NCBI RefSeq assembly: GCF_009711345.1
Contig: NZ_SMMA01000043.1
Span: forward strand, 1 to 37,184
Direction of reading: 5' to 3'
Source of the DNA: Pseudovibrio flavus
Lineage (GTDB): Bacteria > Pseudomonadota > Alphaproteobacteria > Rhizobiales > Stappiaceae
DNA: 37,184 nucleotides
Below, in pieces: positions 1 through 9,443 of this stretch. The first letter of the stretch is position 1; each line of letters starts with the position of its first letter. Position numbers and translations under genes: made by a program. Below the pieces are notes generated by a model. It saw only the letters and a program-made list of their open reading frames with translations. It was not told the origin of the DNA and did no database searches.

Positions 1-127
1 AAAAGACTAACTATACGGAAATTGGATCCCCAGTTAACTTCTAATTAGGTATATTTATATACTGTAATATTAGAGATATTTTATATATCGTTTGACTGGG
101 GAATGCATTTATTTCGACGGGCACCCA

Positions 128-1192
128 ATGGCTGAGAAAAATGATTACCAGCGTACTCTAGATTACGCAGAGCGTGCGCTGGACTATATTAAGGCATGTC
201 ATCTTCCCGCCTTTCCAAGGAATTACGAGCTTTGGTATAGTTATGTTTCCGGCTTCAATTTGAGCTTGAACCGCGCGATCAACAAGCTGTTGACCAGCGA
301 GGGCAAACTCGACGCCGAACAAGCATCTAAAATCTACAATCGTTTCTTGTCGCCAGATCGCTTGGGTGAGCGTATTGACGAAGTCGGGTCCAAAATTTCC
401 GAGGAAGTGTCCGATCTTGTAAAGGTATTGGACAAGGGCTCTGTAGATACTGCGGAATATGCCCGTGATCTTACAAATGCGCTTGAAAAACTCCGTCTGG
501 ACCAGTCCCCTGAACAGTTGAACCAGCTCGTTATGGATTTGCTGCGTGTCACAACGCGCACCGCTGATAACAATCAAGAGCTGCGCACCCAACTTGCTGA
601 ATCACGTAACCAGATCAAGACTTTGCAGGAAGGCTTGGAAGCGATCCGTTATGAATCCCATACGGATGAGCTGACCACCTTGCATAACCGTCGTCATTTC
701 GATCAAAGTATTGAACGTGAAATTAAGTATGCACGCGATAGCTATAGCCCGTTGTGCTTGCTGATCACCGATATTGATCATTTTAAGCAGTTTAACGACA
801 ACTATGGTCACCAGACTGGTGATCAGGTGCTTAGGCTTGTGGCACTTGCTACCAAGCAGAACGTTTCGTCCCACGATATCGCCTGCCGTTATGGCGGTGA
901 AGAGTTTGCCGTTATTCTTCCGCGTACCAAACTAAGCCAAGCCGAAGATATTGCGGAGAAAATCAGACGCTCTGTTATTTCAAAGGAACTAGTGAAACGC
1001 TCCACGGGTGAGAACCTCGGCCGTATTACCATTTCTATCGGTGTTGCAGAGCTTCATGATGAAGACAGCAGCCAGACTTTGATCGCCCGTGCGGACACCG
1101 CACTATATGCTGCCAAAGGTGCTGGTCGAAATCTGGTTAAGACGGAGCGTGAACTGGAAGCTGCAAAAGAACAGGCTACGCAAGTTGCGTAG
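128..1192 (+). CDS. GGDEF-domain diguanylate cyclase
   Basis: Makes cyclic di-GMP from two GTP, a second messenger for the motile-to-sessile switch. The C-terminal GGDEF domain (about residues 175-345) carries the active-site signature GGEEF at residues 256-260 and the upstream DIDHFKQFND stretch that holds a metal-binding Asp. The N-terminal ~170 residues are helical with no membrane segment or signal peptide, so the enzyme is probably cytosolic. Where the product-inhibition I-site (RxxD, five residues before GGEEF) should be, the protein has SSHD, so the inhibitory Arg is missing. I chose the ATG at 128, which opens MAEKNDYQ; the frame also extends back to a TTG at 92, with no better ribosome site. 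Target and trigger cannot be told from sequence. Confidence 0.9.
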   Translation: MAEKNDYQRTLDYAERALDYIKACHLPAFPRNYELWYSYVSGFNLSLNRAINKLLTSEGKLDAEQASKIYNRFLSPDRLGERIDEVGSKISEEVSDLVKVLDKGSVDTAEYARDLTNALEKLRLDQSPEQLNQLVMDLLRVTTRTADNNQELRTQLAESRNQIKTLQEGLEAIRYESHTDELTTLHNRRHFDQSIEREIKYARDSYSPLCLLITDIDHFKQFNDNYGHQTGDQVLRLVALATKQNVSSHDIACRYGGEEFAVILPRTKLSQAEDIAEKIRRSVISKELVKRSTGENLGRITISIGVAELHDEDSSQTLIARADTALYAAKGAGRNLVKTERELEAAKEQATQVA

Positions 1193-1202
1193 CCTTTGAG
1201 CT
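1173..1202 (+). terminator. hairpin overlapping the stop codon of the cyclase gene
   Basis: AGGCTACGC (1173-1181), loop AAGTT, GCGTAGCCT (1187-1195) is a perfect 9-bp stem that contains the TAG stop at 1190-1192. Only an interrupted T-rich tract follows, so it is a moderate terminator. It also lies just past the end of the convergent TfoX gene and may serve both strands. Confidence 0.5.
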
Positions 1203-1206
1203 TCTT

Positions 1207-1587
1207 CTAGTGCTTTAATGCACGCCCTCTTCGGGCAAGGTTATATCTGGAAATTCTTTGTCTTGATGTGACACGGCGCGTTTCGTTCAGCGCTTTTTCT
1301 GCCCATCCCCTAAGTAATTCCGGCTCTTCAATTATAGGGCGCGGTACTGAATAAAACGAGAGTGCGTGATGCTCTCCATGTACTTCATGTACAAATGGCA
1401 TCTGGCCAACGATGAGGTAGTCGGCAACGTTTGTTTCGCCAGCTCTCAAGTATAACTTGTCTGTATGGACCAGCCCGAACATTTTACCTGCATCAAAGTA
1501 GCCGAGTCCCCCAAACATCGGTCTTACATTAACGCCGCAGAGCGATAGCAGCTCAGAATGCGCTGGTTCTATTGGTTTGTGCACCAT
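1207..1587 (-). CDS. TfoX/Sxy N-terminal domain protein
   Basis: A 126-residue stand-alone TfoX N-terminal domain. The family features seen are RPMFGGLGYFDAGKMFGLV near the start, then DKLYLRAG, and a late SFYSVP followed by a helical end (ELLRGWAEKALNETRR). In gammaproteobacteria TfoX/Sxy promotes competence gene expression. Single-domain alphaproteobacterial versions have no assigned role, so competence should not be assumed here. The ATG at 1587 is preceded by a strong Shine-Dalgarno run (AGGGGGG). It is separated from tenA by about 118 bases and converges on the cyclase gene. Those 118 bases hold only a weak GGAAAA/TTTTCC hairpin near 1667-1686. Confidence 0.8.
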   Translation of the reverse strand: MVHKPIEPAHSELLSLCGVNVRPMFGGLGYFDAGKMFGLVHTDKLYLRAGETNVADYLIVGQMPFVHEVHGEHHALSFYSVPRPIIEEPELLRGWAEKALNETRRVTSRQRISRYNLARRGRALKH

Positions 1588-1705
1588 AGCAATCCCCCCT
1601 CTTTGCTATAGATCAATAGTGAGGGGATCACACGGGATGCACAATATTCCTTTAGATAGTGACTTTAGGAAAATAAGTAGTTTTCCACACACCTAAAGGC
1701 TAGGT

Positions 1706-2365
1706 TCAGCCTTCCAAACCCATCTGCCAGAAGTTGGCTTCAAGATCTGTAGCGGTTTTGAAAATCTTGTGAGCGCGTTCGCGGCGGTTATCTGTCAGGT
1801 AACGTTGAGCAAGACCTTCCAGTTCGGCAATCGCACCATGCATGTGCTCTTGATACTCAGGGGATGAGTATTCCTTGATCCATTCCGCATATGGGTTGCT
1901 GTTATCAAGAGCGCCGGGAACCTTTGCGAGGTTCGCTGCGATTTCACCGTAACCGATAACGCAAGGGGCAAGTGCAATCTTCAGATCAAGAAGGTCACCA
2001 CGGTTGCCAGTTTCCAAAACGTACTGGGTATAGGAAAGTGTTGCCAACTCGTGCGGTGCGTTTTCGATGTCCTTTTCAGTCAATCCCCAGCGCTCGCAAA
2101 GGCGCAAATGAAGATTGATCTCGACATCAAGGATCGCCTTCACGCCTTCCAGCCCTTTGCGCATCTCTTCCAGAGAATGGCTTTTATAGATAGAAAGCGC
2201 ATAGGCTCTGGCAAAATCGATGAGAAAGAGGAAGTCCTGAACCAGATACTTCTGGAACGCTGCAAGTGGCAGGGTGCCATCTGCAAGACCTCTGGTAAAC
2301 TCGTGATCGCAATAGCGTTCCCAAGACTGCGCATTAACAGTCTTCAACTCATCAAAAAATGTCAC
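1706..2365 (-). CDS. tenA: TenA-family thiaminase II / aminopyrimidine aminohydrolase
   Basis: Hydrolyses thiamin breakdown products such as aminomethyl- or formylaminopyrimidine to HMP for thiamin salvage. The 219-residue length fits the all-helical TenA fold. The residues used by Bacillus TenA are present: Asp44 (VQDF), Tyr112, the nucleophile Cys135 (APCVIGYGE) and the late Glu209 in EANFWQMG. The start is a GTG at 2365, with AAGGG about nine bases upstream. It begins 12 bases after the sufA stop, so it is the last gene of the suf operon and not part of a thi cluster. That pairing is unusual. A link through Fe-S-dependent thiamin synthesis (ThiC) is only inference. Confidence 0.9.
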   Translation of the reverse strand: MTFFDELKTVNAQSWERYCDHEFTRGLADGTLPLAAFQKYLVQDFLFLIDFARAYALSIYKSHSLEEMRKGLEGVKAILDVEINLHLRLCERWGLTEKDIENAPHELATLSYTQYVLETGNRGDLLDLKIALAPCVIGYGEIAANLAKVPGALDNSNPYAEWIKEYSSPEYQEHMHGAIAELEGLAQRYLTDNRRERAHKIFKTATDLEANFWQMGLEG

Positions 2366-2377
2366 CGGATTTCGCCC

Positions 2378-2755
2378 TTAACGGTTGAACTGCGGCAGGT
2401 CAGACGGGGAGAGTTCTACAGACTCCCCGCAGCCACACGCTGAAACTTCATTTGGGTTTTTGAATGTGAGACCACTTTTAAATTTAGTGGCCTCATAACC
2501 TAGCTCTGTGCCCAACAGATAAAGAACAGCGGAAGGCTCCACGAAAATGGTTACGCCTTTTTCCTCAACCACATCATCTCCAGCAACGGGCTCGTCCACC
2601 AAACTCATGGTGTATTCCATACCCGCACAGCCGCCCTTTTTGATGCCAATGCGCAAGCCGACCGGATTATCATCCCGCTGGGACATGATATCGCGAATAT
2701 ACTCAGCTGCTGCATCGTTTACAGAAAGAACTTTGAAGCTATTGGCTGCCATCAT
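2378..2755 (-). CDS. sufA: SufA, A-type Fe-S carrier
   Basis: A 125-residue HesB/IscA-family protein that takes Fe-S clusters from the SufBCD scaffold and passes them to apo-proteins. The three cluster-ligand cysteines are present: Cys43 (KKGGCAGM) and Cys107/Cys109 in the CGCG motif near the C-terminus. Length is normal for the family. It lies 32 bases after sufT and 12 bases before tenA on the same strand, so it is cotranscribed with the rest of the operon. Confidence 0.95.
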   Translation of the reverse strand: MMAANSFKVLSVNDAAAEYIRDIMSQRDDNPVGLRIGIKKGGCAGMEYTMSLVDEPVAGDDVVEEKGVTIFVEPSAVLYLLGTELGYEATKFKSGLTFKNPNEVSACGCGESVELSPSDLPQFNR

Positions 2756-2787
2756 CTACCTGTCTTCCAAATTCCTGATTGGTGGCG

Positions 2788-3183
2788 CTAGAAGTAATTC
2801 AGCGCCACGCGTGCTTCGTCAGACATACGGCTAGGATCCCACGGTGGGTCAAAGACCATAGTCACATCAACCGGACCAACGCCCGGTACCGAGCTAACTG
2901 CATTTTCTGTCCAGATCGGCATTTCGCCAGCTACAGGGCAACCCGGAGCTGTCAAAGTCATGTCAATCTTGATCGAGCGGTCATCTTCAATATCGACCTT
3001 GTAAATGAGGCCGAGCTCATAGATATCGACCGGGATCTCAGGATCATAAACAGTTTTGAGCGCGGCAATAATATCGCCGGTCAAACGCTCCAGCTCATCA
3101 GCCGGAATAGCGCTTGTCTGTTTGATCTCTGTTTGCGTCAGCGGTTCGTCTGTAAATTCGCTGCGTGCGATGTGATCCGACAT
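2788..3183 (-). CDS. sufT: SufT, MIP18/DUF59 Fe-S maturation factor
   Basis: A 131-residue protein with a DUF59 (MIP18) domain over most of its length: the family pattern VYDPEIPVDIYELGLIY, then LTAPGCPVAGEMP with its conserved Cys-Pro, then VFDPPWDPSRMSDEAR. SufT proteins help mature Fe-S proteins and are not part of the scaffold itself. The gene starts 7 bases after the sufS stop. It occupies the sufX position of the rhizobial order sufS2-B-C-D-S1-X-A. Confidence 0.93.
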   Translation of the reverse strand: MSDHIARSEFTDEPLTQTEIKQTSAIPADELERLTGDIIAALKTVYDPEIPVDIYELGLIYKVDIEDDRSIKIDMTLTAPGCPVAGEMPIWTENAVSSVPGVGPVDVTMVFDPPWDPSRMSDEARVALNYF

Positions 3184-3190
3184 TAACTTC

Positions 3191-4441
3191 CTATCCGAAC
3201 AGTTTTACAGCTTTTTTGAGGGCTTCGACCAGTTTGTCGGCCTCTTCAAAAGTGTTGTATAGACCAAAACTAGCACGGCAGGTGCTGGTAACACCATAAC
3301 GGCTAAGTAGTGGTTGTGCGCAGTGGGTGCCAGCCCGAACCGCCACCCCCTCGCGGTCAATTACCATAGAAATATCGTGGGCGTGAATGCCCGCAATTTC
3401 AAACGAGAAAATAGCACCCTTTTCCGGTGATGTGCCGAACACGCGCAGGTTTTCGATTTCCTGCAGCTTTTCAGCTGTGTAATCACGCAGGGCCAGTTCG
3501 TGCGCCAGAATTTTAGGACGGCCAATTGCATCCATATAATCAAGCGCAGCACCAAGGCCAATAGCCTGTGCGATTGGAGGTGTACCTGCCTCAAAGCGAT
3601 GTGGTGGATGAGAGTATGTCACCATGTCTTCGGTAACATCTTTAATCATCTCGCCGCCGCCGTTAAACGGACGCAGTTCTTCGAGCGCTTCTTTTTTACC
3701 GTAGAGCACGCCGATACCGGTTGGCCCGTAAACCTTGTGGCCAGTCAGGATATAGAAATCACAATCAATATCCTGAACATCGACCGGAAGGTGTACGGCA
3801 CCTTGTGAACCATCAACCAGAACGCGGATACCGCGCTCATGGGCAATGCGGCAGATTTCCTTTACCGGAACCATTGTACCGGTGACGTTGGACATCTGGG
3901 TAACAGCAACCAGCTTGGTCTTCTCTGTGAGGAGCTTTTCAAACTCCTCAATCAGGAACGTACCGTCTTCTGAAACAGGTGACCATTTAAGAACCGCGCC
4001 GGAACGTTCACGATGGAAATGCCACGGAACGATATTGGAGTGGTGCTCGAGAATGGAGATGACGATTTCATCGCCCTCGCCGATCTGGTCAGCCATGCCA
4101 TAGGAAACAAGGTTGATCGCCTCAGTCGCAGAGCGGGTAAAGACGATTTCGTCGTTATCCTTGGCATTCAAGAAACGCTGAACTTTACCGCGGGCAGCCT
4201 CAAAATTTTCTGTCGCAGTGTTGGACAGGTAGTGCAGCCCGCGATGGACGTTTGCATATTCTTCCGTGTAAACCTTGGTGATCGCATCAATCACAGCCTG
4301 TGGCTTCTGCGCTGAAGCGCCATTGTCCAAGTAGACCAATGGCTTGCCGTAGACCTCTCGGGAAAGGATAGGAAAATCCTTTCTGATAGCCTCAACATCA
4401 TAGGCGTTTGTAAGCTCTGCGATCCCAACGACGGAATTCAT
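3191..4441 (-). CDS. sufS: SufS, group II cysteine desulfurase
   Basis: A PLP enzyme that removes sulfur from cysteine and hands it on as persulfide for cluster assembly. It has 416 residues with the class V aminotransferase fold. The PLP lysine is Lys236 in ILTGHKVYGPTG, and the catalytic cysteine is Cys374 in RAGTHCAQP, the tight-loop form typical of group II (SufS) enzymes. It starts 4 bases after the sufD stop. No sufE gene is visible, so a SufE-type partner, if used, must lie elsewhere. Confidence 0.96.
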   Translation of the reverse strand: MNSVVGIAELTNAYDVEAIRKDFPILSREVYGKPLVYLDNGASAQKPQAVIDAITKVYTEEYANVHRGLHYLSNTATENFEAARGKVQRFLNAKDNDEIVFTRSATEAINLVSYGMADQIGEGDEIVISILEHHSNIVPWHFHRERSGAVLKWSPVSEDGTFLIEEFEKLLTEKTKLVAVTQMSNVTGTMVPVKEICRIAHERGIRVLVDGSQGAVHLPVDVQDIDCDFYILTGHKVYGPTGIGVLYGKKEALEELRPFNGGGEMIKDVTEDMVTYSHPPHRFEAGTPPIAQAIGLGAALDYMDAIGRPKILAHELALRDYTAEKLQEIENLRVFGTSPEKGAIFSFEIAGIHAHDISMVIDREGVAVRAGTHCAQPLLSRYGVTSTCRASFGLYNTFEEADKLVEALKKAVKLFG

Positions 4442-4445
4442 GGCA

Positions 4446-5744
4446 TTATCCTTTTTTGGCTTCTAGCCACTCTTTGACCAAGTCCTCAAGCAGTGTAACC
4501 ACGCGTTCATTATCAATTTCTTCAATCACTTCGGAAAGGAAAGCGATAATGAGCATTTGGCGTGCCTGTGCCTCAGGGATACCACGAGCGCGGAGATAGA
4601 AGAGCAGGTCTTCATCAATATCGCCAGTGGTTGAACCGTGCGCACACTGCACATCATCTGCGAAAATTTCCAGCTCGGGTTTTACCGATACCTGTGCATC
4701 ATCGGTGAGAACCAACGACTGGACCATCATCTGGCCGTCAGTTTTCTGTGCATGAGGTGCAACGATAATTTTACCCTGGAAGACCGAGTGCGCGTTGTCA
4801 TCAACAACGGACTTATAGAACTCGCGGCTTTCACAGGCTTGTACAGCGTGATCAACAAGCAGTGTGATATCGCTGTGCTGTTTGCCGGAGAGCATGGATA
4901 CGCCACGGCAACCGATCTTGGAGTTTTCACCAGCGCATGCCACAAACACTTGAGAGCGCGAAAGCTGGCTACCGGTGTTCAAGGTAAAGTGGTCAAACTC
5001 GACTTCTTCACCAAGGTGTACAGCGGTGCTACCGATGTGCTGTGCCTGCTCACCATCTTGCTGCAGCTTTACCCAGATCAGGCTGCCTTTGTCGGCAACT
5101 TTGATCTCGCTAAGTGCGTTGATCTGGTAGGCAGCATCGTTGTCGCCAACGTAACGCTCTACGATAACAGCCTCGGCGCCTTCACCAATCTCAACAAGGT
5201 TGCGCGGGTAGGATGCGCTTTCACCTTCACTGTTGATGTGAATAATGTGGATCGGCTTTGTAAGCTTCACACCGTCTTTTACGCGAATGGCAAGGCCATC
5301 CTGCATAAAGGCGGTGTTGAGGTTTACAAGCGCATCATCCTGCGTCGCAACAGTGCCAAATGCTTCTGGTGTCTGTGCAGCAAGAGCCTTGCTCATCGGA
5401 CGTACAATCACACCCTGCTCCAGATCACCAAAGCTTGAAAGAGCTTCGTTGAGACGGCCGTTTTCAAGCGTGAACACGCAGGCATTCAGGCGTTCAATGT
5501 TCAGTACACCGCCGCTTTTAGCTTCCTTGATTGGAAACGCGGTGCGCATTTTGCTGCGCAGATCCGTATAGTGCCAATCTTCAACACGGCGGTGTGGCAG
5601 GCCAGCAGCTTCAAAAGCACCAAATGCTTTTTCACGTACGGCCAAAATGTCAGCAGAGCTTTCGCCAGATGCTTTGAGTGCAGCAAACTGTTCGATGAGC
5701 CCCTGCTCGGCTTGCGTACCTTGTACGCGTGCTTCAGCGTTCAT
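4446..5744 (-). CDS. sufD: SufD, Fe-S scaffold subunit
   Basis: A 432-residue SufBD-family protein. In the SufB-SufC2-SufD complex it pairs with SufB and is needed for iron entry. The N-terminus is helical (residues 1-100), the middle forms the repetitive beta-helix, and the C-terminus keeps the family run ending in CAHGSTTGDIDEDLLFYLRARGI. It lies between sufC (18-base gap) and sufS (4-base gap) with ATG start, so translational coupling is likely. Confidence 0.95.
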   Translation of the reverse strand: MNAEARVQGTQAEQGLIEQFAALKASGESSADILAVREKAFGAFEAAGLPHRRVEDWHYTDLRSKMRTAFPIKEAKSGGVLNIERLNACVFTLENGRLNEALSSFGDLEQGVIVRPMSKALAAQTPEAFGTVATQDDALVNLNTAFMQDGLAIRVKDGVKLTKPIHIIHINSEGESASYPRNLVEIGEGAEAVIVERYVGDNDAAYQINALSEIKVADKGSLIWVKLQQDGEQAQHIGSTAVHLGEEVEFDHFTLNTGSQLSRSQVFVACAGENSKIGCRGVSMLSGKQHSDITLLVDHAVQACESREFYKSVVDDNAHSVFQGKIIVAPHAQKTDGQMMVQSLVLTDDAQVSVKPELEIFADDVQCAHGSTTGDIDEDLLFYLRARGIPEAQARQMLIIAFLSEVIEEIDNERVVTLLEDLVKEWLEAKKG

Positions 5745-5762
5745 AAGTCCACCTCACCCAGT

Positions 5763-6515
5763 TTAAGCTGCTTTCTCGTCCACAAAGTCGGCGTAGCCGT
5801 TCTTTTCAAGCTCAAGAGCCAGCTCTTTGCCGCCGGTTTTTACAATGCGGCCTTTGGAGAGAACGTGCACGACATCAGGGACGATGTGGTCAAGCAAACG
5901 CTGGTAGTGAGTGATGACGATCATCGAACGCTCTGGGGAGCGGAGTTTGTTAACGCCCTCGGAAACGATACGCAGAGCATCAATGTCGAGACCACTATCG
6001 GTTTCGTCGAGAATGCAAAGGGTAGGCTCAAGCAAAGACATCTGAAGAATTTCAGCGCGTTTCTTTTCACCGCCGGAGAAGCCAACGTTGAGCGGACGGC
6101 GCAGCATTTCAGGCGTCACGTTCAAGTCAGCAGCTTTTTCGCGAACGAGCTTCATGAACTCAGGTGTTGGCATTTCTTCGAGACCACGGGCTTTGCGCTG
6201 AGCGTTCAAAGCGGTCTTCAAGAAGGTCATGGTCGCAACACCCGGAATTTCAATCGGGTACTGGAAAGCGAGGAACATGCCAGCAGCAGCACGCTCATCG
6301 GGACCAAGCTCAAGCATGTCCTCACCATTATAGGTGATGGAGCCCTCGGTGATCTCGTAGTCTTCCTTGCCAGAAAGAACATAAGACAGGGTGGACTTAC
6401 CGGAACCGTTTGGTCCCATGATTGCGTGGATTTCGCCCGGTTTAACTGTGAGGTTTACGCCGCGAAGAATTTCATTGCCGTCGACTTTTGCGTGCAGGTT
6501 CTTGATTTCAAGCAT
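5763..6515 (-). CDS. sufC: SufC, ATPase of the Fe-S scaffold
   Basis: A 250-residue soluble ABC-type ATPase that drives conformational change in the SufBCD scaffold. Walker A is GPNGSGKST at residues 34-42; the signature SGGEKKR and Walker B CILDETDSGLD follow in order. It has no membrane domain or transporter partner. The position between sufB and sufD in the operon and the SufC-specific SGGEKKRAEILQ run make the assignment secure. Confidence 0.97.
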   Translation of the reverse strand: MLEIKNLHAKVDGNEILRGVNLTVKPGEIHAIMGPNGSGKSTLSYVLSGKEDYEITEGSITYNGEDMLELGPDERAAAGMFLAFQYPIEIPGVATMTFLKTALNAQRKARGLEEMPTPEFMKLVREKAADLNVTPEMLRRPLNVGFSGGEKKRAEILQMSLLEPTLCILDETDSGLDIDALRIVSEGVNKLRSPERSMIVITHYQRLLDHIVPDVVHVLSKGRIVKTGGKELALELEKNGYADFVDEKAA

Positions 6516-6572
6516 GTGCGTTTATCTCTTCATTCCTAAATTCGTTATGACTGCGATATGCGTCCGCTCGCG

Positions 6573-8045
6573 TTAGCCGACACTGCCTTCGAGGCTGATA
6601 CCGATGAGTTTTTGCGCTTCAACGGCAAATTCCATTGGAAGCTGCTGAATAACGTCCCGAACAAAACCGTTCACGATAAGGGCAACCGCCTCTTCCTCGT
6701 TAAGGCCACGGGCCAGACAGTAGAACATCTGGTCATCGGAGATTTTGGATGTTGTTGCTTCGTGCTCGAACACCGCAGTTGCGTTCTTGCTCTCGATGTA
6801 AGGCACGGTGTGAGCGCCGCACTGATCGCCAATGAGCAAGCTGTCACACTGGGTGAAGTTGCGGGCGTTCTTTGCTTTGCGATGAGCCGATACCTGACCG
6901 CGATAGGTGTTCTGGGAGCGACCAGCAGAAATACCTTTAGAGATGATGCGGCTGGAGGTGTTCTTGCCTAGATGGATCATCTTGGTGCCGCTGTCTACCT
7001 GCTGGTAGCCATTGGAAATCGCGATGGAATAAAACTCGCCAACGGAGTTGTCACCACGAAGAATGCAGCTTGGGTATTTCCATGTAATAGCGGAGCCGGT
7101 TTCAACCTGTGTCCATGCGATCTTGGAGTTATCGCCGCGACAATCGCCGCGCTTGGTCACAAAGTTATAGATACCGCCCTTGCCTTCTGCATCGCCCGGG
7201 AACCAGTTCTGAACGGTGGAGTACTTGATCTCCGCACCTTCCAGAGCGACAAGTTCTACCACGGCTGCGTGCAGCTGGTTTTCATCGCGCTGAGGCGCTG
7301 TACAGCCTTCCAGATAGGAAACGTAAGAACCTTCATCAGCGATGATGAGCGTACGTTCGAACTGGCCGGTGTTCTGTTCGTTAATGCGGAAGTAGGTGGA
7401 CAGTTCCATAGGGCAACGGACGCCTTTTGGAATGTACACGAACGAGCCGTCAGAAAAGACTGCGGAGTTCAGCGTCGCATAGAAGTTGTCAGTGACGGGA
7501 ACGACGGTGCCGAGGTACTGTTTGACGAGATCAGGATAGTCGCGGATCGCTTCAGAAATCGGGCAGAAGATAACGCCAGCTTTTGCGAGCTCTTCCTTAA
7601 AGGTGGTCGCAACGGACACACTATCAAAGACAGCATCGACAGCGATGCGATGCTCTGGCGCAATACCTGCCAGAATTTCCTGCTCGGAAAGCGGAATGCC
7701 CAGCTTCTTATAGGTATCAAGAAGGATTGGATCTACTTCGTCGAGGTTCTTTGGGCCTTCGGCAGTCTTTGGCGCTGCATAGTAGTGCAGGTCTTCAAAG
7801 TCGATCTTTGGATAGTGAACGCGGGCCCAAGATGGCTCTTCCATTGTCTTCCAACGACGGAAAGCATCCAAACGCCATTCCAGCATCCATTCAGGTTCGC
7901 TTTTCTTTGCGGAAATGAAACGGATAATGTCTTCATTCAACCCTTTAGGCGCAAGTTCAGACTCGATGTCTGTAACAAAGCCGTATTTGTATTGATCAAC
8001 GTCGATTGCCTTGACCTGATCAATGGTTTCTTGAACTGCAACCAT
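6573..8045 (-). CDS. sufB: SufB, Fe-S scaffold core subunit
   Basis: A 490-residue SufB on which the nascent cluster is built. The beta-helix core and family runs such as [35 protein letters not shown] and the C-terminal [19 protein letters not shown] are intact; the last contains the region of the cysteine that accepts sulfur. The ATG at 8045 has GGAG about eight bases upstream. It follows the first cysteine desulfurase gene by 36 bases and precedes sufC by 57, so it is an early gene of the operon. Confidence 0.97.
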   Translation of the reverse strand: MVAVQETIDQVKAIDVDQYKYGFVTDIESELAPKGLNEDIIRFISAKKSEPEWMLEWRLDAFRRWKTMEEPSWARVHYPKIDFEDLHYYAAPKTAEGPKNLDEVDPILLDTYKKLGIPLSEQEILAGIAPEHRIAVDAVFDSVSVATTFKEELAKAGVIFCPISEAIRDYPDLVKQYLGTVVPVTDNFYATLNSAVFSDGSFVYIPKGVRCPMELSTYFRINEQNTGQFERTLIIADEGSYVSYLEGCTAPQRDENQLHAAVVELVALEGAEIKYSTVQNWFPGDAEGKGGIYNFVTKRGDCRGDNSKIAWTQVETGSAITWKYPSCILRGDNSVGEFYSIAISNGYQQVDSGTKMIHLGKNTSSRIISKGISAGRSQNTYRGQVSAHRKAKNARNFTQCDSLLIGDQCGAHTVPYIESKNATAVFEHEATTSKISDDQMFYCLARGLNEEEAVALIVNGFVRDVIQQLPMEFAVEAQKLIGISLEGSVG

Positions 8046-8081
8046 ATTTCACTCCGTAAAGGGCCGAACCCACTCCATATT

Positions 8082-9263
8082 CTACAGCGTTCTGGCAGCC
8101 TGCTTGGCAGGTCCCATGCGCTGGTAAATCTTTGCCCACGCTTCTAAAAAGCGTGTGATATCGGTTTCCTGCGTACTCCAGCCAATACTCACCCGTATTG
8201 CGCCTTTTGCCGCCTGCTCTTCAACCCCCATAGCCTTAAGCACGTGAGATATCCCAACTTTTCCTGAGGAACAGGCAGAACCGGACGAAACAGCTACGCC
8301 GGAAAGATCAAAAGAGATCAGGGCTGTTTCCGCGGCAATTCCAGTGACGGAAAAACATGTTGTATTTGGCAGGCGGGATGCGCCCTCGCCAAAAATGGTC
8401 GCTTCCGGACTGATCTTCTTCAGCCCCTGCTCCAATGTTTCCCGAAGAGCGATAAGCCGCTCATATTCATTTTCGGTGCTGCGGTGGGCTGCTACGGCTG
8501 CTGCAAAACCACCAATGCCCGCAGCGTTTTCAGTTCCTGCCCGGCGCCACGCTTCCTGACCGCCGCCCTTGAGTAGCGGAGCTGGACGCAAGTCGCCCTT
8601 GCCAAGAACCAGTGCACCAACGCCCTGCGGGCCGCCTAGCTTGTGGGAGGAAATGCTGAGAGCGTGACAGCCGATTAGGCCGATTGAAAGCTCTTGCCTG
8701 CCTGCCAACTGGACAGCATCCACATGGAACAGATGACCTGCATCTTCCACCAGAACGCCAATTTCCTGAATTGGCTGCAACACACCGGTTTCACTATTTG
8801 CTGCCATCACCGACACAAGAGCTGTTTCACCCTCTGGCACTTTGGCAAGCATGTCGCGGAGGTAGTCAATATCGACTACGCCGTTTTTGTCGACGGGAAT
8901 GATTTCGATGTTTTCTGGAGCAAAACGCCCACCTGAAAGAACAGATGGATGCTCGACAGCACTGACAAACAGTTTCGAGAGAGTGAACGGCTCGCCGTTC
9001 TTCATCCAAACGGGAGAAAGCGCGGTAACATTGGCTTCCGTTCCACCGCTGGTGAAGACGATGTTTTGCGGGATCGCGTCTAGCAGCGCCGCAACTTCTT
9101 TGCGGGCAGCTTCCATGCGACCACGAGCACCACGGCCCGCTGCATGGATTGAGGAGGCATTTCCAACCGTGGACAGGCCGTTGACCATCGCCTCAATTGC
9201 TTGGGGACGAGTCGGAGCGCCTGCGTTATGGTCGAGATATGTGAGGTTTAAAGTGACACTCAT
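8082..9263 (-). CDS. IscS/NifS-like cysteine desulfurase, first gene of the suf operon
   Basis: A second cysteine desulfurase, distinct from SufS. With the ATG at 9263 it has 393 residues: the PLP lysine is Lys208 (SISSHKLGGPQG) and the catalytic cysteine is Cys331 in SSGSACSSG, the long-loop group I (IscS/NifS) form. Group I enzymes can act without SufE. Having one group I and one group II desulfurase in the same operon matches the rhizobial sufS2...S1 arrangement. The frame stays open to a TTG at 9299 with AAAGG just upstream, so a 12-residue longer form is possible. No iscR or rirA gene stands in front of it. Confidence 0.92.
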   Translation of the reverse strand: MSVTLNLTYLDHNAGAPTRPQAIEAMVNGLSTVGNASSIHAAGRGARGRMEAARKEVAALLDAIPQNIVFTSGGTEANVTALSPVWMKNGEPFTLSKLFVSAVEHPSVLSGGRFAPENIEIIPVDKNGVVDIDYLRDMLAKVPEGETALVSVMAANSETGVLQPIQEIGVLVEDAGHLFHVDAVQLAGRQELSIGLIGCHALSISSHKLGGPQGVGALVLGKGDLRPAPLLKGGGQEAWRRAGTENAAGIGGFAAAVAAHRSTENEYERLIALRETLEQGLKKISPEATIFGEGASRLPNTTCFSVTGIAAETALISFDLSGVAVSSGSACSSGKVGISHVLKAMGVEEQAAKGAIRVSIGWSTQETDITRFLEAWAKIYQRMGPAKQAARTL

Positions 9264-9443
9264 CGTTGATATCAAGGTTTTAAGTTGAAAATTTCCCAAG
9301 TTGCCTTTGCAGCTAAACGGAATCCTTGCTATTTGCCGCTACACTTATGATATGACTAATGTCGAACGGCAGCGCTTTCCTCTTTTGTCAACTTGGTAGA
9401 AGCTATCTACCGGAGTTCGCTAATAGACACAATTGGAAAGCAC

